Shown: positions 11,801 through 23,427, numbered from the stretch's first letter. The stretch is DNA of 64,000 nucleotides from Talinum fruticosum (GCA_021018815.1 JAITYX010000005.1:6667501-6731500), one strand, 5' to 3'. Notes: generated by a model not told the origin, from the sequence alone. A program made the numbers and translations.

Positions 11801-14266
11801 AATGAGGATATTCTTTTGGTTCTACATGAACCCTTGTAATAATTTATGGGGCTTTGTGTTTGCCCAATCATTCACAGCACCCAAATCTACAAGGATTCAG
11901 AAAGGCCAGAGAGAAGAAACAGCAGCAAAATCCACCCAGAGGAAACAATTATTAGCAATAACTTATTTTATTTGAGTTCTCTTAATTTTGGGAACTTAGA
12001 AATTAGAATCACCTGCTTTGTCTTTTAAAATTGACAATAACCCTAAACAGCTACACCTAGGACCTTACCACTTCTCTCAGGCTTCAGTCAAGTGGAGCGA
12101 CACTCAATCATAATCACTTCCCATTGAATAACCATTAACTGTCAGTACCACTGCACCACCACCATTATATATGGATCCGACTGAAGTAGATGCTCGAAAG
12201 ATCTACATGCAAGCAATCTTACTCTAAAAATTTAGAACTTCCATGGTGACGTTTCAGAGGGCTTTTGGAGAGGCTGGGCTTCACCCTTGCAAGGCGCAAG
12301 GGGTGGGCTTCGGGCTTTTCTGCGCGTAGGGCACGCTTTTTAAACTAACTTTCATAGACCAACTTAATCTGCAGTACAGATATAATTCAGAAGAACTCAC
12401 ACACTTGTTGCGGGATCTCCTTCATTTTCTAACCTAAGTTCAGAAACATGGCCACCTGGTCTATAGGATGCAAGGACTATGAAAATTTGCACACAGGCAT
12501 GCAGATAGTCATGGAATAAAAACTATAAGAAGTTTAGCTGTGCATTACAAGACTACAGAATCTGTAGCTGACACACACAAATTGGAACACAGAAACTGAA
12601 GAGTTAAGGGTTCATGGTCACTATTGGAATCACAAGAACTTCACCTGAAAGTTATTCAGGGAGGGGGAGATAGAGAGGATAAAAAGTCAACGAATAAAGC
12701 CACGTATTCCTAGAGGTTAAAGATGCAACAGCCCATGAGTGATTCATGGATGCCTAAAACCACACGCTTGTTTCTTTTCTTTTTGTTTTTGTTTGGAGGG
12801 GCTGCTTATGAAAAATCCATACCTCCAGTGTCCCCAATAGCTGACCCAGCATCCTCCTGTTCCTATTAACCAACCTAGGATCTTCATCTTTGGGTAAAAC
12901 TCTGGGAATCTCCTTCACTTGATCGTATAGTCCCTAGTATAAATTGCAATAGATGTTAGTTGCTATCAAGTCACACAAAGGAAACACAAATGAAAAATGA
13001 AAAAATGGTGATATTTGATTACATTTTCTCCTTGTTGCCCGCCATTTCTCCCGAACGATAGACGATTTTGTAGAGAAGAAGAAGGCCTTGCATCATTCCT
13101 GCTCGTGGGAGCAGAAACACCACCAGCAAGACCATCCTTTTGTGCCTCATTAACTGGGCATGCTCCTTCAGTTCCCTCCCCCTCATCTACCTTCATTCAA
13201 TCAATATCATGTGTTAAATACAACCATAAAAAGTTCAATAGTTAATTCAAACTATATGTAAAACTTATAGTTAAGCAGTTTTCTCCCCTTCTTTTTCACG
13301 CCCCATCAGCACTAATCAAATGTAAAAGGCAAAACCCTCCATTTATCAATTCATAACCCTCAGCATTTACCATAAATTTGAAGGAAACAAATTAACGAAA
13401 CAGCAATGGCGAAAGCTGTACTCTAAGCACTTGGACAATAAATAGATTCAATCCCATTATACTACCATGATCACTGGTGGATAACGACTGAACAGAAACA
13501 CCTCGACCACAAATCATAGAAAACCCAGAACATAAAATGTGACACCTTATTACATAATTACACTATGCTTCATCCCTGTCTGGCAAATTTATAAGAACCT
13601 AAGACCAAACAATCTACCATGGCGTCATTTGCAGGCACACTGTGGGCATCAAACTCCAACACAGATTCAATCCCATTATACTACCATGATCACTGGTGGA
13701 TAACGACTGAACAGAAACAACTCGACCACAAATCATATAAAACCCAAAACATAAAATGTGATACCTTATTACATAATTACACACTATAATTCATCCCTGT
13801 CTGGCAAATTTATAAGTACCTAAGACCAAACAATCTATCATGGCGTCATTTGCAGGCACACTGTGGGCATCAAACTCCAACACTACAAGCTTCACAACAA
13901 CTAAGGCAATATGAAGCAATAATTGAAGAAAGAAATAGAGAACGAAACCTTAACAACTGCAGAAGACAATCGACGCTTCGGAGGTGGTTCGTCCTTGGAG
14001 TTCGCCCTATCAGCCTACAATCCATGCAACGCCACAATCAGCAAACAGAATCCCAAAAGACGAAAAGAAAAGATTCAACTTTTGGGGAAATTTCAGAGAA
14101 AGGAGAGAAAGAGAGAGAGATACAGGTCTGACGAAGCCGCGTTGAGGAGGGTGGTTAGGGCCGAAATTGCGAGTGCCGTTGCCCAATCGACGAAGCCCCC
14201 TTGGATCCCTAATGCGCTCCGTTATCTACAAGAAAGCAACAATGGATGTTTAGAGAGCGAGGGAAG

Positions 14267-14315
<49 letters not shown>

Positions 14316-14447
14316 GTTGCTTAGAGAGAGAGGGAGGCGGAGGAGAGAGAGAGAGGAGACCTCGCGTTGTTGACGCTGAAGAGCCTCGAGCTCCTTGCGA
14401 AGTTCTTCCTCAGTCTTCTCAGCTGTGGCCATGGTGGCGGTCGCCAT
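8864..14447 (-). CDS. Pinin-like protein (pinin/SDK/memA family), 10 exons
   Basis: Exons on the minus strand: 14447-14361, 14225-14124, 14014-13949, 13190-13023, 12933-12823, 11206-11135, 10735-10653, 10530-10438, 10117-10033, 9241-8864. They total 1245 nt (414 aa) with every intron GT-AG and the frame open throughout. Recognisable blocks: N-terminal EKTEEELRKELEALQRQQRE and ITERIRDPRGLRR; PPPKRRLSSAVVK; the pinin core VNRNRRMLGQLLGTLEKFKKE and LSGTEAYMRRSDSLQK; an Arg/Glu-rich helix (EQKAREESERLRQQER); AAKAEEKKLELLFLQWSEHH; and an acidic tail (NNEDEEEVEDINVGEDD). Family knowledge: pinins are nuclear proteins linked to the exon-junction/splicing machinery. A second in-frame ATG lies five codons in. 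The exon 7/8 joint is the least certain; I used the acceptor at 10531 because it keeps the frame. No disabling mutation is seen. Confidence 0.9.
9646..9838. mobile_element. Possible MITE in pinin intron 9
   Basis: About 190 bp bounded by TTAGGGCCTATTCAAA and, inverted, TAAGGCTCTGTTCGAAA, with a T-rich interior full of GTTCGTTT-like words. The ends resemble hAT-type MITE termini. The flanking octamers (TACTAAAT and CAGTAATT) match only partly, so the target duplication is unproven. Confidence 0.45.
13444..13883. repeat. ~219-bp tandem duplication in pinin intron 3
   Basis: The block starting AGATTCAATCCCATTATACT (13444) is repeated from 13663, with only a few substitutions and small indels, up to CAAACTCCAACAC (about 13883). 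High identity suggests a recent duplication. It lies wholly within an intron (13191-13948) and does not touch the splice sites. Confidence 0.95.
14268..14311. repeat. (GA)n microsatellite in pinin intron 1
   Basis: About 20 GA units, with further GA-rich sequence to 14357, fill most of the 135-bp first intron. On the transcribed strand this is a (CT)n polypyrimidine run. Confidence 0.95.
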
Positions 14448-14637
14448 AGGAGGCCTCTGATCAGCCTGCGAAAGGGAAACCAATACGAAGCCTCCCACTA
14501 CTCTCTCCCTCGCTCTCTCCTACCTTTCCTATCGTCGCCAATTCACCATCACCCACCCTCTTCCTCTAAAACCCTAAACAAACTCCCCCTCCCCTCTTCT
14601 TCTCCTTTCCCCCTTCTTTCCTGTTGCTGTTGGCTAG
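14448..14637 (-). promoter_or_regulatory. 5' UTR / proximal promoter of the pinin gene
   Basis: On the plus strand this is very pyrimidine-rich (AAAACCCTAAAC, then CT-rich runs), so the transcribed strand is GA-rich. It lies between the start codon and the MITE at 14638. I see no clear TATA box. The function is inferred from position. Confidence 0.45.
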
Positions 14638-15196
14638 GGTGAGCAAACAAACCCGAACCGATAAACCGAACCAGTTAAAATATCTTATTAACTAATAACC
14701 GATTTATCCAGGTTCGATTACGGTTCACGATTTTGAAACTGTCGATTACCTGAATTGACCCGGATAATTATTTTTTTTTTTTTGAAATATTAAGTTGAAT
14801 ATGTGTTTTTTACATTGTGTGTAGTTTTGGGGAGGTTATGGCTTCGGAAGGAGGGGCAGTGGCACAGGGGAGGGGCGGTTGCAATTTGGCGGGGGTGCAA
14901 TGGCACAGGGGGCAGTGCAGCTGCTTAAGTCCATATTAAATTCTATAAATATATATTTTTCAAATGGCCATATATATTCATGTTCCAAATTAAATATTCC
15001 TATTATACTTTAAAAATTGTGCTAATTTTCCTATTGCATATATATGCTACACCTCAAAAAATATATAAAAAATGGACATTAGGAAACTTTATCTAACGGC
15101 TCCGGTTAACCGGTGAACCGAACCGAACCGAAAAATCCGATTAAACCAAACCATAACTCCCGAACCGAACCAAATCGACCCATGTTCACCCATACA
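14638..15196. mobile_element. MITE (hAT- or MULE-like) upstream of the pinin gene
   Basis: It is flanked by a perfect 9-bp direct repeat, GTTGGCTAG (14629-14637 and 15197-15205). The ends GGTGAGCAAAC and ...GTTCACCCATACA are imperfect inverted repeats, followed inward on both sides by CCGAACC/GGTTCGG words. Such GGTGAGCA-ended elements rich in GAACCG repeats are common plant MITEs. A nine-base duplication suits MULE slightly better than hAT (eight). No ORF is present. Confidence 0.8.
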
Positions 15197-15205
15197 GTTG
15201 GCTAG

Positions 15206-15791
15206 TGGCGTCTTGTAACTTGGTAGGGTATTTGTTTTACCGTTCATTAACCGTTCATCACTATCTTTGACACTTATTAACCGTCGCTTCGTTTCAACTA
15301 TTAAAACGAATTTTTATGATTATTATAAGTTACTAAAATTAATAATTAGTTGTTATAAATTGTTACAAAGGGTATGTTCGACATTAACTTTTAAGGTAGT
15401 GGTTAGTATTTTGGAAGAGGTAAAACACTACTTATCAAAAATGTCGGTGTTTGGCAAAGTAGTGTTCGACATAATGATTAGAGTTTTAGTAGTGTTTTCA
15501 AAAATTACTCAAAGTAACGTTTTCAAAAACACTACCTACTGAGTTGCACATATATCTCCAAAATTCTCCTTTTTATTTTCGAAAGCTTTTATCAATTATG
15601 TACTTTTAAGTTATTATATACAAATTTACTACTTAAACATCCAATATTACCAAATACACTTATCTTAAATCACTAGTTAAACATCTAACCACTAGTCAAT
15701 AATAGTTAATTGTTAATAAAACAACTAACAACTATTAAAATAACTAACCATTACTAAAACAATTAATTTTACTCGAACACACCCAAAGTAT
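15206..15791. other. AT-rich spacer with a possible small TIR element (15368-15783)
   Basis: GGGTATGTTCGAC at about 15368 faces TCGAACACACCC at about 15772 in inverted orientation, with AAA on both outer sides. The interior is AT-rich with repeated TTAACCGT- and ACTAGTTAA-like words. This could be a MITE, but the inverted repeat is short. No gene is seen. Confidence 0.4.
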
Positions 15792-16090
15792 TAAGGGGTT
15801 GTTCGGTTCACTGATAATGTAATGGAATGAAATGAAGCCGAAAATTAAGGAAGAATGGAATGAGACTTAATTCATGAAATCAAGTGTTTGGTTCACTTCG
15901 GGAATGAAATCAAAACCCAATTCTCGTTATTTGGTTCGGTTATGGAATGAAATCAAAAGCAACATCGACAATTACTCTTTAAAGAACCAAGTATTGGTTA
16001 CGATGAGGAAATTCAATCCGATTATGACCCCTTTGATGGGCCATGTGCTCAAGATCCTTACGATATATGATTCGTGAAGGTTGATTCAAA

Positions 16091-16092
<2 letters not shown>

Positions 16093-16134
<42 letters not shown>
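16093..16134. repeat. (TA)n microsatellite, left
   Basis: About 20 TA units at the left edge of the foreign segment inside the Harbinger element. Confidence 0.95.
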
Positions 16135-16138
<4 letters not shown>

Positions 16139-16967
16139 TTAATTTTTACTAACGTTTTATGCGAGTATTTCAAGTATTTTGTTTCGGTGAAATTTCCCAT
16201 TTCACCTCTCAAAATGCCCGGGAAGGAAGTGGATAGTACTATTCACTTACTATTCGAGGACATTGTATCAAGAAGTTATAGTGGTTACTTGTGCCATGAA
16301 TTTGACATAAGTGCCATTTTTGTCAAAAAGCAACATTCATGCAAGGATATCAAGAGCAGCAAGAATTTGTCAAAAGACAATAGTAAAAATCCATGTGAAT
16401 GGATTTTACTATTCATCCACTATTCACTCATGGGTTTTTGTCGGAAGAATCTTTGTTCCTGTTCAAACTTTCTATCCGGCAAGAACTGTTCAAGATAAGA
16501 TGATTTATCATCCACTATTCATACTTTTGGTCCAATCAAGATCTGTTCCAATAATTCAACATTGTCGGAAGATTTTATCAAGATCAAGATTCCATTTTAA
16601 TCAAGACTCGAGCCGTCCAAGTGTGCGACGTTTATTCATTTTGTTCCACTATATATATGTATTCATTTTTCATAAGGAAGGCATCGCAAAATCACAAAAA
16701 TCACTTGCTTACTTTCACAAGCAAACACTTGCCTTCTATCCCTTTCTCTTTGTATCCAACCTCTCTCAGAGAGCACTATCCAAATCTTGTATCAATTTTC
16801 AAATATCAATCAAAGTAAGTTTTGATTCATTATCTTGTTCTTTATTTCAATTGTTTTCAGTCTTTTGATTTCAATATTTTGTTTTTGAAAGTTCAATTTG
16901 TTAAATTAATTTATCCCCTTTCTCCCCGCTACTCAACCACAACGAGTACCCGAGCTTCGTCCCCAAG

Positions 16968-16970
<3 letters not shown>
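16135..16970 (+). other. Promoter/leader-like insert between TA tracts
   Basis: An 836-bp block unlike the surrounding Harbinger DNA. It has repeated ACTATTCA/TGAATAGT words (16237-16520), a TATA-like ACTATATATATG (about 16650), an AAGGAAGGCATCGC stretch just after it, a CA/CT-rich leader and a possible splice donor, AAGTAAGT, at about 16813. Layout and flanks recall an LTR or a pararetroviral intergenic promoter; endogenous pararetroviruses are known to occur in AT-dinucleotide repeats. I see no viral coding sequence or tRNA-Met primer site in it, so the viral reading is inference. Confidence 0.4.

Positions 16971-17029
<59 letters not shown>
16971..17029. repeat. (TA)n microsatellite, right
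   Basis: About 29 TA units at the right edge of the foreign segment. Confidence 0.95.
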
Positions 17030-17032
<3 letters not shown>

Positions 17033-17508
17033 CCTAAACTAAAATTATGTTTTTTCTTGTAAAAGTGAAAAACCACTTTTGGACCTTTGTTTTTTTAATA
17101 AATTGTATTTATTATGTTTAATTAATCCTTATTTTTTTAATCAAATTTACACAGCAAAATTATATATCATTGCAATAAAAAAATAAGACAACCAAATCAA
17201 AATAACAACAAATGAACTTTAAGCTTTATTTGAAAATAGTTTCATAACACACTCCAATTAAAATTAGCAAATAAGTTCATGTTCACCTTCACCTAAATGC
17301 AAAAGTGACGTTTCCTATATAAACTTTATCACTTACGTAACATTTAAAAAATTTAAAAGTGACATATCCTAAAACAAAAATAAACATAAACATATTTTAT
17401 TAATAAATAAGATTAATGATGAAATCCTTCTTCATCTCCTCCGGGCATTGATAAAAGATAGGAAGAAGACTTGTGTCACATACCAACTTCTTCACTGCCA
17501 TCATTGCT

Positions 17509-18310
17509 TCATCTCTTGTAAGGCCACGAATGTGCATCGAACAAATCTTTCTTTTGACTATCAAGCTCTATTTCACGATTAAGGAGAGTTTGCTCATGTT
17601 GTTGAGTAGTCGATAAAGCACTTGCAATGGTCGAAAGATGAGAGTTCATGTCACCCATGAAAGTATTAGAAGACATGACATTAAAAGAAAAGGTTAAATC
17701 TACAAATTTAAAAACTCTTCTCTTTCCTTTGCCCTTTGGAGTTGGTTTCTTTCTAACTTTTTTAGCAACTCTAGAATTTTGGTGAGTTAATTGAACTGAT
17801 TCACTTTCCTCATCATCATCATCATCATCATGTATTTCATAATCTTTGTCAACAACGATAGTTTGAGTTTGCAAACCAGTCACAACATCTTCAAAGGTCT
17901 CGAAACACCTCCAATTGCTCTATCGGAACCAAAAACCTTTCCCCAAATCATCAAGAAAAGGAAAAGGAACTCCCCACAGTCCTTTTCCATTTTTATGTAT
18001 TTACAATAACGATACATTATATTAACAAAATAAGATTAGATAAATTAAGCCTAAGTTTGTCTCAAATCACAAAATAAAATAACCTTATAAAATTCGTTAT
18101 ACGATTGTCTTTCACACTTGATCATTTTAGTCGTGTCATCCCAACCAAAGCCGGAGGTGTGAAACATCTCGGTCGACACATTGTACTTGTCCTTGAACCA
18201 CTTGGTCTTTGAATCAATGTGCGGATATGCCTTCAAACCACAACCAGAAATTTCTCAATTAGTATGCTCTCCAACTTCCCGAGAAAACCAATTTTAAAAT
18301 TTCCCTTAGC
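17509..18310 (-). pseudogene. Harbinger Myb/SANT-like accessory protein
   Basis: Reading the minus strand, SGCGLKAYPHIDSKTKWFKD, then FGWDDTTKMIKCERQSYNEF and (in another frame) GVPFPFLDDLGK match the Myb/SANT-like DNA-binding protein carried by PIF/Harbinger elements. These proteins bind the element ends and help import the transposase (family knowledge). A C-terminal part has an acidic Asp/Glu run (17805-17830 region) followed by a basic KKVRKKPTPKGKGKRR stretch. Stops and frame changes at about 18054 and 17920 break it. Confidence 0.7.
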
Positions 18311-18632
18311 CTTCCATTGAGGATTAGCACTTAACTCTACCAATTTGTGAACAAGAGCCCATTCCTCTTCTCTACTTCGAAAGCACTTATTTTTCCTCTT
18401 CTACTTTGAGAAGTTTGGCTAACTTGTATCATACTTTCGCTTTGAGAACTTTCCATCCCATGTAAATATACAAATATGACAAATATTTGGACAAATTCAT
18501 CATACACCTTCGTAACAAATGCAACTATTTTAATTAAACATCGTACTTCACAAGAAAATAATCATTCAATGAAAACATCATACATACTCAAAATATAACC
18601 ATAACAAATACAATAAACTAACATCAAGAATC

Positions 18633-19834
18633 CTAAACATCATATATTTCTATTTGCCCTAGCTCGCCAATTGTCGAATATTGTTTGACCCAAAGTGTTA
18701 CGGAAAGTGGTCCAAGCATCAAATGATTCAATATGCATAATGAATTCAACCTCATCATCAAATCTTCTTCACCATTTCCACCTTCCTCGTCATCCTCAAA
18801 ATCATCGAGTAGCAAATAATTCGTTGACATATGTTTTCGGATTAAATTATGTAACAGAACACATGTTAGGACAATACGACTTTGAGTACATATCGGAAAG
18901 AATGAAGCACATCTCAGGATGTCCCATCTTCCTTTCAATAATCCAAAGCGTCATTCTATTACATTCTCGACTTTAGAATGTTTCATGCTGAAATACTCTT
19001 CCGCACTTATGGGTTGCCGATCACCCCATTCTTTCAAATGAAATCAATGACCTCTATATGGTGTAAGAAATCCTTAACAAATTAAAAAAATTGTTACTAA
19101 GATATTTAAGGGGCTAATAGTTATTAAATTATCATACTTCTCCCAGTTATTATTACCTTGAGGAACCTTTAAACCATCGGGCCTAGAAATTGCATCTTGA
19201 AGGGCTTGACCATCATGTGCGGATCCTTCCCAACCCGACAACACATATGTAAATTCCATATTAGGTTTACATGCACCTAATACATTCATCGCAAGAGTAC
19301 CTTTTCTGGTCCTATACTTTGGCCCATCTTTATTTGGTACATGAATACTAATGTATGTATCGTCTAAGGCACCTATGCGGTTCTACAAGTTAAAAGAACA
19401 CTTATTAATAGGCAATACAAATTTTTTCACATCGGTGTTAAGTTCATTGTGGAAAAGAATGAAATAAATTTATAGTACCTTAAAATGTTTACATTTATTG
19501 TCTTCACAATTATACTGTTACGGGTGTAGGCTTTTTGACTAAGCGGTTATGCAATTTCGAAACCGGAAAAACAACGATTAAAGTTTTTACTCACGGTTTC
19601 TCCACTTTGATAAAAATATTTCCCTATTGTCCAATTCTTGAGTTTATGAGATAACGTATATAAAAACATTGTCACTATTTCTTCCAAGGATATATTCCTA
19701 GTTTCAATCAAATCTCTAATATCTCCGATATCTCTAACCATCTCACAAAGTATATAAAGAGTATGCCTATTTAATCGGAGTTCACTTCGACAACCTACAT
19801 CACTCTCTATAATTAGCGTACTTAAATTGTCCAA
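18633..19834 (-). pseudogene. PIF/Harbinger DDE transposase
   Basis: Three blocks appear in order on the minus strand. 19834-19547: N-terminal helix region (CRSELRLNRHTLYILCEM, YFYQSGETVSKNFNRC). 19384-19141: catalytic block with ALDDTYISIHVPNKDGP and SGWEGSAHDGQALQDAISRP. 19060-18633: FLTPYRGH, ENVIE-stop-RFGLLKGRWDILR and RIVLTCVLLHNLIRK. The first Asp and the Glu are present. The joint KVPQ/GFLTPYRG (donor at about 19140, acceptor at about 19056) lacks the VDAGY-type block expected between them, so the second catalytic Asp appears lost. A premature stop replaces the Cys of the ERCFG motif. Confidence 0.85.
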
Positions 19835-20723
19835 CTTACAACTTTTTCTCTCTTTTTGTAAGTTTCAACCTTTGTGTTTTATGGAGAACATCATCACACA
19901 TGGACAAAACAAAATTCATCAACATTATAACTTTTATGATGACAATGGCACGAACAAATTCAATTGCATCTTCTTCCTCCTCCTTATTATCAATAATCGA
20001 TGAGATTGTACCAATTCTGTTCAAATCACAATGCCATAATCACGAAATTCGGGTAATAACAAACAATTATTGAAACATGTGATTTTCCTAGTCATTATTG
20101 TTATATATAAATAAGAATTCAGATTGTTAATACTACTAGATATTATAATTGCTTTTGAAAAAACTAAACAAATTCTCTTTAATAGATTAGGATTTAGTAA
20201 TTAAAAAATAAATAAAGCGCCACGAGAATATAAGCTGTATTCATTGTTGAACTCTTCAATAGCTACACTTGGATCATTAATTTTGATTATTTTCTTTGAC
20301 TCCTAGTGATTTGTTTCTTTAACTACATGCGCTATATACAAAAACATGCACTATATACAAAGAAAATTAATTATTTGCAGTTCCTACCAAGTTAAACCCA
20401 AGTTCGTCTTCTCCGACACGATGGTCTTCGTTTTCTCTTTCTGCTGTAGTAGTAAGTAAAGAAGAGGCTAAGGTGTGATGAAAGATGAAGAAAATAAATA
20501 ATAGGTATTTGATGATTTTTTTTATTTAAAATATGATTCCTTGGAGGTATGAGATTTGATACATCTAAAAAATGGGAGGAATCAAAATTTTGAGATTTTG
20601 GGGGATTTGAAACCCTTAGAAATCAAATCTCATTCCTTAAAAATTCAACCAACATAAATTATGAAAATTTGATACCAAAAGGTATCAAATTCCATTCCTA
20701 AATCCCCAACCAAACACCCCTAA

Positions 20724-21055
20724 GAGTTATTACGAGTTGTTATCAACTTGTTGTGACTAGTTGTTATAATCGTTATGAATTATTATAGCAGTTTTGAATT
20801 ATTACGATTGATTACAAAATTTTGAAGATTATATTAGCGATATTATTTTTTGTATATTTCACAAACAACATATATTGTTCAATAATAAATTTTGTAACAA
20901 TTTTTTTCTAATCGATTAATTTTTATTCGAGTTACAAATTTTGGTCATCGTATTTTTTTATATGACTATTCTTTTGAGATAGCTCTCATTAATATCTATC
21001 TTTAAGAAATGAAAAAATACCATTACAATGTATATGAATATTTTTATACCATGCA
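20724..21055. other. AT-rich spacer
   Basis: No gene, clear repeat or transposon end was recognised here. Confidence 0.6.
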
Positions 21056-21079
21056 ATGATAATAATAATAATATCGATG

Positions 21080-21156
<77 letters not shown>

Positions 21157-21157
21157 C
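21056..21157. repeat. (AAT)n microsatellite
   Basis: About 100 bp of ATA/AAT trinucleotides with one interruption (ATCGATG) near the left. Confidence 0.95.
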
Positions 21158-22206
21158 TATATTATATATAAGGTTAAGAAGGTTGAAGTGTAGTACTTTT
21201 AATTTGTCATATTTACCCCTCTTTTATCTAAAATTATAGGGATGAAATTGTCATTATATTATTTATGCAATTATTAAATTTTATCCGATTTAATTTTAAT
21301 AAATTTCACATTTAGTTATTTCATTGTCACTCCCTCCCTCCAGTCACTCCTCCCCCCAAAACACACACATGTCGGTTTTCATACCCTTCCATCTCTAAAT
21401 TATCTCCTTCTTCACTTTCACATAACTTCATTTTTCCCACCCCTGGCTTCTCTTGTCTATCTATCTCGGTAAAGTCCAATGACATTCAAAACCAACATCA
21501 ATCTTTTGGAAACATCTTCCAATAGTGGTAGTGAAGCTTGGGACAGATGGAAGGATCTAGTCGCCCAGTCCAATGCTCGCTACCATTCCTCGCTCCACCG
21601 CCTAGTAAATTTTCTCTCTCCTCCCTCATTTTCGCCTCATCTAAAACCTTGCTTGCAATTTTTTATATATACAATAACTTTTCTAAACCCTTGCTAGGAA
21701 GAGTAGAAAAATAAGAGAAAATGCTCATCAAATAGCTTAGCAGAACCCACAAAAGTACAATTTGTTCATATAATTACATTCCTTTTTACTAATAAACGTA
21801 TTAAGTATTAGCTAAGGTATTAAGTCATTTACTAAGCGAAAATCGAAATTTCGAAATGATCATTGACCATGTACAACAGAAATAACTCACTAAGCAAGAA
21901 AATAAAAAAGAGAGACAAGTGACATACAGGGGAGTTTGGGCAAATGAAATAACTCACTGAAAGCTCTACGCCAAGGTCATCTAGAAACTCCCACACAATG
22001 TCCGACATGTACTCCCAGTACTCATTGTTGTTGTAATCCAAGGCAGAGGTGTTTAGATCTGATGAATTTGCTTGACGGTGTGCTTATAATATAGCTTAAC
22101 GCAGAGGATGTCACTACCGCTTCTATCATCGTTGAGTGCCCACGCCTACTCCATCTATTGCTTTCAATAACAGCTCCATAATCTTAGAAAAAGAATGTCA
22201 AATTCT

Positions 22207-22238
<32 letters not shown>

Positions 22239-22832
22239 CGGTTTAGCAAGATAATGAAGAAAGAGGTTTAAGAAAGGGAATAGGGTTTTAATAGGTTTCT
22301 GTCATTGCTTGGTTGCCAATCTAAGGATCACACGTGAGGATTTTTTTATTTGTTTGGATTTAAGCTTACAAAAAAGGAAAAGGAAATTACAATGGGTGGT
22401 AGTCTATGGATGGAGTTTTTTTGTTTTGGTTGAAAATCTTTAAATGGAGTTTGTGTTTGTGGTATCCTTGGGTTCTATCTAAAAAAATGATTTTTTATTC
22501 ATATGTTACTTATATAGTATTTATTGATGTATTATGTCATTGGCAATGCCTTGAGCTTTGGACGAGATACAAGCCTTATGTGTTATTTGGAACTGTTGTC
22601 AACCTCATTCTCCCCTCTTTGAATTGAATGTAAAGCAAAAGGAAGATATGTTGATTGGTTTTTATTGGATTTTAATGAAATTAGAGACTAATTTTATTGG
22701 TTTTTATCGTCATACTATTGTCCAATTTGCCCATTTATAATTAAAAAATGTTTACTATATGCTTATACATCAAGACAAGGGATGATATATTGATGTCTAT
22801 GAACAAAAAATAGTATGAAAATGTTTATTTAT
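21158..22832. other. Intergenic, with small exon-like scraps
   Basis: Starts with CTATATTATATATAAGG, a possible Helitron-type 5' end next to the (AAT)n tract. 21479-21601 reads a short protein-like stretch on the plus strand (SGSEAWDRWKDLVAQSNARY), and 21985-22041 reads YNNNEYWEYMSDIVWEFLDD on the minus strand. I do not recognise either. They could be captured gene fragments, but neither has neighbours, a clear start or conserved context. The rest is AT-rich. Confidence 0.4.
22206..22236. repeat. (GA)n microsatellite
   Basis: About 15 GA units. Confidence 0.95.
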
Positions 22833-23427
22833 GGGAATATTAACCTTTACCTCTCTCGAGGTAATTGGAAATCATTTATAAATCCTCCAGGTATTAGTAT
22901 TTATTTTTACCCACCCCGACCGGAGCAGTTAATATTTGAGTGATACATTGACCTTTATTGTTAATAATAAACAACATCCAAAGACGATATGTGTGCTAAC
23001 ATGACATAAAAATAAGATATACAACGCCATAATTGCCCCTCTTTCTCCTTCTCTCTCATCGAAGTAGCAGCAACAACAATGGACAGAGCATTTATCGCCT
23101 TTCGTTGTCGTCGGCTCGCTTGGCTCGATCACCAACCACCGCTCCGGCTAAGGCACCAACCGCTGGCGTCGGCTCCTTCGCTGGTGCTCCTTTCGTCGGC
23201 CCCAACATCAACAACCCCACCGATTAATAATGGGGATAACAAAGTTATTCTATTTAAAAATTAGGGACAGGCTTGTCCTTTTATAATTCCGATTAGCCCT
23301 TCGCCGTTTTTGTATCTTAAATATTTTTTTATCTCTAAATCTAGTGTGGTTAAAAATAAATACCAATTCCTCGAGGGTTTATAAATGATTTCCTAATACC
23401 TCGAGAGAGGTAAATGTTAATATTCCT
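22833..23427. mobile_element. DNA transposon with ~85-bp terminal inverted repeats
   Basis: GGAATATTAACCTTTACC... at the left is inverted at the right (...GGTAAATGTTAATATTCC). The arms stay alignable for about 85 bp, including CTCTCTCGAGG and GGAAATCATTTATAAA. No convincing target duplication could be assigned, so the superfamily is unknown; long TIRs favour a MULE. The interior has a GC-richer piece (about 23040-23225, with the codon-like run CTCCGGCTAAGGCACCAACC) resembling a captured exon. Confidence 0.7.

Larger units (their letters stand above)
15795..20720 (-). mobile_element. PIF/Harbinger transposon
   Basis: The ends are GGGGTTGTTCGGTT on the left and AACCAAACACCCC on the right (inverted), flanked on both sides by TAA (15792-15794 and 20721-20723). 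TTA/TAA duplications and such ends are the PIF/Harbinger signature. Inside on the minus strand are a Myb/SANT-like accessory gene (17509-18310) and a DDE transposase (18633-19834), the usual two-gene set. An unrelated segment between two (TA)n tracts interrupts the left part (16093-17029). Both genes carry stops, so the element is not autonomous now. Confidence 0.85.

Noticed and set aside
12966..13245. 76-codon frame on the plus strand
   Set aside because: Antisense shadow of pinin exon 4.
14246..14449. Arg/Glu-repeat open frames on the plus strand
   Set aside because: They are translations of the (GA)n tract in pinin intron 1.
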